From contig MNZH01000078.1 of the NCBI GenBank assembly GCA_001873515.1, positions 1-7,882 on the forward strand: a stretch of 7,882 nt of DNA, in the 5' to 3' direction. Positions 5,134-7,882 of this stretch are shown here, piece after piece (the stretch's first letter is position 1; each line of letters opens with the position of its first letter). The notes under the pieces are model-generated. The model was not told the DNA's origin and searched no databases. It was given only the letters and a program-made list of their open reading frames with translations. Position numbers and translations under genes: made by a program. The DNA comes from Parcubacteria group bacterium CG2_30_45_37. GTDB lineage: Bacteria > Patescibacteriota > Patescibacteriia > Patescibacteriales > GWC2-42-12.

Positions 5134-6810
5134 TCATTTTTTCCCTTTCCCGCACACCCTGATAAACTCCACGAAGAGCGGGTGCGGATTGAGCGGCCGG
5201 GAAATATATTCGGGATGAAATTGCGTGCCAATAAAAAATGGGTGCTTGGTGATTTCCACGGCTTCCACGATTTTTCCGTCCAGTGAAGCACCGGCCACGC
5301 GCAAACCGGCTTTTTCCAATTGCTCGCGGTATTTATTGTTAAACTCATACCTGTGGCGGTGGCGTTCGGACACAATAAGCTTATTTTTCTTAAGTGCTGC
5401 CGCCTTGTCCGCCGAAGCTTTAGCGTAGGCGGAGGCCAGGCGCGTGCCAGGCGCGATTTTACACGGCCAGCCGCCCAATCTTATGGTCCCGCCGTATTGT
5501 TTTTTAGCCAACAGCTCTTTTTGGCCGGGCATAATATGTATCACCGGGTAAGCGGTTTTGGCATCAACTTCTTCGCTATTAGCGCCTTTAAAGCCCAGGA
5601 CATTACGGGCGAATTCTATGACCGCCATTTGCATGCCGTAGCATAAACCAAGATATGGCAGATTATTTTCACGACAATATTCAATAGTTTTTATCTTGCC
5701 TTCAGAACCGCGCGAGCCCCAGCCCTGGGGCACGATGATGCCGTCAAACTTCTTTAAAATTTTCACGCCTTGTTTTTCCACGTCTTCGGCGTTTATCCAT
5801 GAGAGGACCGGCTTAACATTATTGGCCGCGCCCGCGTGTTTAATCGCTTCAATTACGGAAATATAGGAATCAGTTAAACAGAAATCGCCGGTGGAAAAAT
5901 ATTTACCCACCATGCCGATATTAACCGGCTTCTTGGCTGATTTAATTTTATTAACCATTTTCCGCCAATCAACCAAATCTTTCTTTTTTAGCGGCAGGTT
6001 GAATTTTTCCAAAAGGCGCTTGCCTAAATTATCTTTTTCAAAATTAATCGGCACGTCATAAATTGATTTTATGTCCGGCGCGCTGATAACATCGTTTTCC
6101 TGAATATTGCAAAATATCGCCAACTTCCGGCGCCGCGGCGCGTCAATCGATACAACTGAACGGGCAACGATAAAATCAGGTTGGATACCGGCTGAATTCA
6201 AGGCCCTGACCGCGTGCTGGGTAGGTTTAGTCTTCATTTCGCCGATAATTGACGGGATTGGCAAATATGACACCATAATGAACAAAACATTTTCCGGCGC
6301 GGCCAAATGCATCATCCTGGCCGCTTCCAAAAAAAGCAGATTTTGATACTCCCCGACCGTGCCGCCTATTTCCACAATCATAATTTCCGCCTTATCTTTC
6401 TTGACGGCCAATTTTATCCGCCGGATGACTTCTTCGGGAATATGCGGCACCACTTCAACGCACCGGCCGCCGTATTCCAAATTGCGTTCCCGCTGAATTA
6501 CCGCGGAATAAACGCGCCCGGTGGTCATATAATTTTCCCGATAAATATTCTTATTTAAAAATCTTTCGTAATTGCCAATATCTTGGTCGGTCTCATCGCC
6601 GTCTTCAGTCACGAAGACCTCGCCATGCTCGGTCGGATTCATGGTGCCAGCGTCCAAATTAATGTATGGGTCGATCTTGATGGCGCTTACATTATAACCT
6701 TTGGAAATTAAAATCCGACCGATCGAAGCGCAAGTAATGCCCTTACCCACGCCGGACATGACGCCGCCCACGATAAAAATGTATTTTGTCTCTTTGCTTT
6801 TTTTCGCCAT
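5134..6810 (-). CDS. pyrG: CTP synthase (glutamine-hydrolysing)
   Basis: This cytoplasmic enzyme makes CTP from UTP, ATP and glutamine. It has 558 residues; E. coli PyrG has 545. The N-terminal synthase domain (about 1-270) shows the P-loop GGVMSGVGKGI (15-25), DPYINLDAGTMNPTEHGEVF (47-66), EIGGTVGE (147-154) and KTKPTQHAV (193-201). The C-terminal class I glutaminase domain (about 296-550) has the nucleophile C390 in LGLCYGMQ and the partners H532 and E534 in FHPEY. Oddities: the oxyanion-loop motif normally PGGFG reads PQGWG (361-365), the segment normally GDIES after GGTV reads GEYQN (153-157), and about 12 extra residues (AYAKASADKAAAL, 461-473) sit just before SERHRHRYEFN and come from a palindromic repeat. 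All catalytic residues are intact, so it should be active. The stop is TGA at the normal family end. There is no Shine-Dalgarno sequence; the leader carries a long inverted repeat. Confidence 0.97.
   Translation of the reverse strand: MAKKSKETKYIFIVGGVMSGVGKGITCASIGRILISKGYNVSAIKIDPYINLDAGTMNPTEHGEVFVTEDGDETDQDIGNYERFLNKNIYRENYMTTGRVYSAVIQRERNLEYGGRCVEVVPHIPEEVIRRIKLAVKKDKAEIMIVEIGGTVGEYQNLLFLEAARMMHLAAPENVLFIMVSYLPIPSIIGEMKTKPTQHAVRALNSAGIQPDFIVARSVVSIDAPRRRKLAIFCNIQENDVISAPDIKSIYDVPINFEKDNLGKRLLEKFNLPLKKKDLVDWRKMVNKIKSAKKPVNIGMVGKYFSTGDFCLTDSYISVIEAIKHAGAANNVKPVLSWINAEDVEKQGVKILKKFDGIIVPQGWGSRGSEGKIKTIEYCRENNLPYLGLCYGMQMAVIEFARNVLGFKGANSEEVDAKTAYPVIHIMPGQKELLAKKQYGGTIRLGGWPCKIAPGTRLASAYAKASADKAAALKKNKLIVSERHRHRYEFNNKYREQLEKAGLRVAGASLDGKIVEAVEITKHPFFIGTQFHPEYISRPLNPHPLFVEFIRVCGKGKK
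5408..5433. repeat. Palindromic repeat element inserted in frame within pyrG
   Basis: An imperfect 26-bp palindrome has outer arms TCCGCC and GGCGGA and an inner AGC/GCT pairing (GCT-TT-AGC). On the coding strand it encodes the core of ASAYAKASADK in the glutaminase domain. Known CTP synthases run from the PGT-type turn to ERHRHRYE in far fewer residues, so this looks like an insertion. From memory the AYAKASADK peptide recurs in unrelated proteins of CPR bacteria, much like Rickettsia palindromic elements; this was not checked by a search. Confidence 0.72.
5435..5455. repeat. Short tandem direct repeat next to the pyrG insertion
   Basis: The 10-mer GCCAGGCGCG occurs at 5435-5444 and again at 5446-5455, an 11-bp period. 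It lies directly beside the palindromic insertion, on its 5' side with respect to pyrG, and encodes IAPGTRLA. It may reflect local duplication during or after insertion, but both copies lie on the same side of the element, so it is not a target-site duplication. Confidence 0.55.
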
Positions 6811-6825
6811 ATTTATATATGTTTT

Positions 6826-6948
6826 ATCCTGCCGAGAAAATCGTTTTTATCGCGCATACGAAATTGTAGCAAGTTTTTTCTAAAAATTTTTTAGAAAAAA
6901 CTGCACAAATTTCGTCTTAAGCAGGAAAAACGATTTTCTCGGCAGGAT
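6826..6948. repeat. 123-bp long inverted repeat between the S41 peptidase gene and pyrG
   Basis: The outer arms, 6826-6848 and 6926-6948, are perfect 23-bp inverted copies (outermost bases ATCCTGCCGAG / CTCGGCAGGAT). After an internal loop of 9-10 nt per side, a second stem pairs ACGAAATT (6858-6865) with AATTTCGT (6908-6915). It continues with small bulges into AGTTTTTTCTAAAA / TTTTAGAAAAAACT around a tiny AT loop near 6887. The element fills most of the 145-bp gap, beginning 7 bp after the peptidase stop and ending 15 bp before the pyrG start codon. No clear target-site duplication is visible and neither side carries a T-run suited to a terminator. It may be a MITE-like element or a structured pyrG leader. 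Confidence 0.9.
6863..6871 (-). promoter_or_regulatory. Possible extended -10 promoter element for pyrG
   Basis: On the minus strand the sequence TTGCTACAAT gives an extended -10 (TGCTACAAT), 53 bp upstream of the pyrG start codon and inside the long inverted repeat. No convincing -35 box lies 16-18 bp upstream (AT-only sequence), so this is tentative. pyrG could instead be read through from the S41 gene. Confidence 0.25.
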
Positions 6949-6955
6949 GCAACTG

Positions 6956-7882
6956 TTATTTTTTCGTCAAAATCTCCACCGCTTTGTCCAGCTGCGGATC
7001 TTTATTATTGTTATAATCATCGGCTGTCAGGTCAACCTCAAGGTCCGGCGTAATCCCCTGCTCATTAATATTATTGCCTTTGGGCGTCAGCCATTCGGCC
7101 ACGGTAATTTTAACCGACGAATTATCGCGCAAATTTTCCAAAGTCTGCACCGAACCTTTGCCGAAAGTTTTCTCGCCCACGATGGTGGCTTTGCCATAAT
7201 CTTTTAAGGCGCCGGAGACAATTTCCGAGGCCGAAGCGCTGCCCTGGTTAACTAAAACTACGGTGGAAAAATCTTTCAGGCGAGCCCGGCCGCGATTTAA
7301 ATATTCATTCTTCTTTTCCGGGCTAAACCGCTCGGTGACGATTATGCCCTGGTCAATCCACTCGCTAGCCACGTCAATGGCGGTTTCCAGATAGCCGCCC
7401 GGGTTATTCCTTAAATCCAAAATAATGCCCCAGGGATTTTCCAGCACCGCCTGGGCAGCCGCTTTTTTAAATAAATCCGCGGTATCGTCGTTAAAATTAG
7501 TTATGGTGATGATAAATAAGCCGTCGTCGCGCCGTTGCGTCTTAACGCTTTTAACTAAAATCACCTGCCTGGTTATTTTAAAATCTTCCGCCTTGGCAAA
7601 ACCTTCCCGAAAAATCGTTAAAGTGACGGCCGTGCCTTTGGGCCCGCGGATTTTGCCGACTGCTTCGTCAACCGTCAGGCCGGCCGTAGTTACGGAGTCA
7701 ATGGCATAAATTTTGTCTCCGGATTTAAGGCCGGCTTGCTCCGCCGGCATATCGGCTAAAGGCGCGATGATGGTGATGATATCGTTTTTTTTACCGATTT
7801 CCGCGCCGATGCCTTCAAAAGTTCCGGCCAGGTCGTCAGAAAATTCTTTGGCCAATTTCGGCTCCAGGAAAACCGTGTAAGG
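6956..7882 (-). CDS. C-terminal processing peptidase (S41 family, PDZ-containing), 5'-truncated
   Basis: This is a serine protease of the CtpA/Prc type, normally exported and acting outside the cytoplasmic membrane on C-termini of substrates. The frame stays open to the right edge, and the TTG at 7855 is internal, because the codons before it encode PYTVFLEPK, a standard S41 sequence. The N-terminal export segment is therefore outside the window. The 308 visible residues begin with FEGIGAEIG (22-30) and a PDZ domain (about 22-105, with PAEQAGLKSGDKIYAID). The S41 core follows, with LDLRNNPGGYL (155-165) and the catalytic set S217 in GSASASEI, K242 in FGKGSVQ and Q246. The Ser-Lys (25) and Lys-Gln (4) spacings match characterised CtpA/CtpB enzymes. 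The C-terminus has a short tail ending LDKAVEILTKK, and no peptidoglycan-binding domain is seen. It lies upstream of pyrG in the same direction. Confidence 0.95.
   Translation of the reverse strand, partial: PYTVFLEPKLAKEFSDDLAGTFEGIGAEIGKKNDIITIIAPLADMPAEQAGLKSGDKIYAIDSVTTAGLTVDEAVGKIRGPKGTAVTLTIFREGFAKAEDFKITRQVILVKSVKTQRRDDGLFIITITNFNDDTADLFKKAAAQAVLENPWGIILDLRNNPGGYLETAIDVASEWIDQGIIVTERFSPEKKNEYLNRGRARLKDFSTVVLVNQGSASASEIVSGALKDYGKATIVGEKTFGKGSVQTLENLRDNSSVKITVAEWLTPKGNNINEQGITPDLEVDLTADDYNNNKDPQLDKAVEILTKK

Noticed and set aside
5109..5375. Open frame overlapping the 3' end of pyrG on the same strand.
   Set aside because: It is out of frame with a strongly conserved gene, and its protein has no recognisable feature and an atypical Trp/Ser-rich composition.
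6956..7855. S41 peptidase starting at the TTG at 7855.
   Set aside because: The nine preceding codons up to the window edge encode PYTVFLEPK, a typical S41 sequence, so the TTG is internal.
1..7882. CRISPR array, tRNA, rRNA, transposase or phage genes.
   Set aside because: None seen: no regularly spaced repeats, no cloverleaf-like sequence noticed by eye, and all sizeable frames are accounted for by the genes listed.

Overview
The window looks like chromosomal DNA of a Candidate Phyla Radiation (Patescibacteria) bacterium, most likely of the Parcubacteria group. This is inferred from gene content and style, not from any marker phylogeny. The reasons are a compact pilM-pilN-pilO cluster followed by a tiny membrane protein, almost no Shine-Dalgarno sequences, very short intergenic gaps, AT-rich gene leaders, and small palindromic repeats between and even inside genes. 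TGA is used as the natural stop of pyrG, which argues against the lineages that recode TGA.

Layout. (1) 2-2351, + strand: a type IV pilus inner-membrane assembly operon. It holds a 5'-truncated pilM, then pilN, pilO and a 92-residue single-pass membrane protein, with gaps of 1-6 bp. (2) 4616-2360, - strand: a compact iron-sulfur cluster operon, ordered Rrf2/IscR-type regulator, IscU-type scaffold, stand-alone Nfu domain, cysteine desulfurase. Its 3' end converges on the pilus operon with only 8 bp between stops. (3) 4617-4795: a divergent control region. It carries a strong promoter for the iron-sulfur operon, a 27-bp palindromic operator at that promoter's start site closely resembling the E. 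coli IscR type 1 site, a REP-like hairpin, and a back-to-back promoter for rpmA. (4) 4796-5077, + strand: rpmA (ribosomal protein L27), followed by a symmetric hairpin that can terminate both rpmA and the convergent pyrG. (5) 6810-5134, - strand: pyrG (CTP synthase), with an in-frame palindromic repeat inserted in its glutaminase domain. (6) 6811-6955: nearly filled by a 123-bp long inverted repeat. (7) 7882-6956, - strand: a C-terminal processing (S41) peptidase cut off by the window edge.

How the parts work together. PilM, PilN and PilO would form the cytoplasmic ring and inner-membrane platform of a type IV pilus; the small protein may be a further platform subunit. In the iron-sulfur operon the desulfurase supplies sulfur, the IscU-like protein assembles clusters, Nfu carries them to targets, and the Rrf2 protein probably senses cluster status and represses its own promoter. 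CTP synthase, L27 and the S41 peptidase are housekeeping functions. The main points of interest are the near-complete IscR-type regulatory circuit, the palindromic insertion in pyrG, the long inverted repeat ahead of pyrG, and the small pilus-linked membrane protein.
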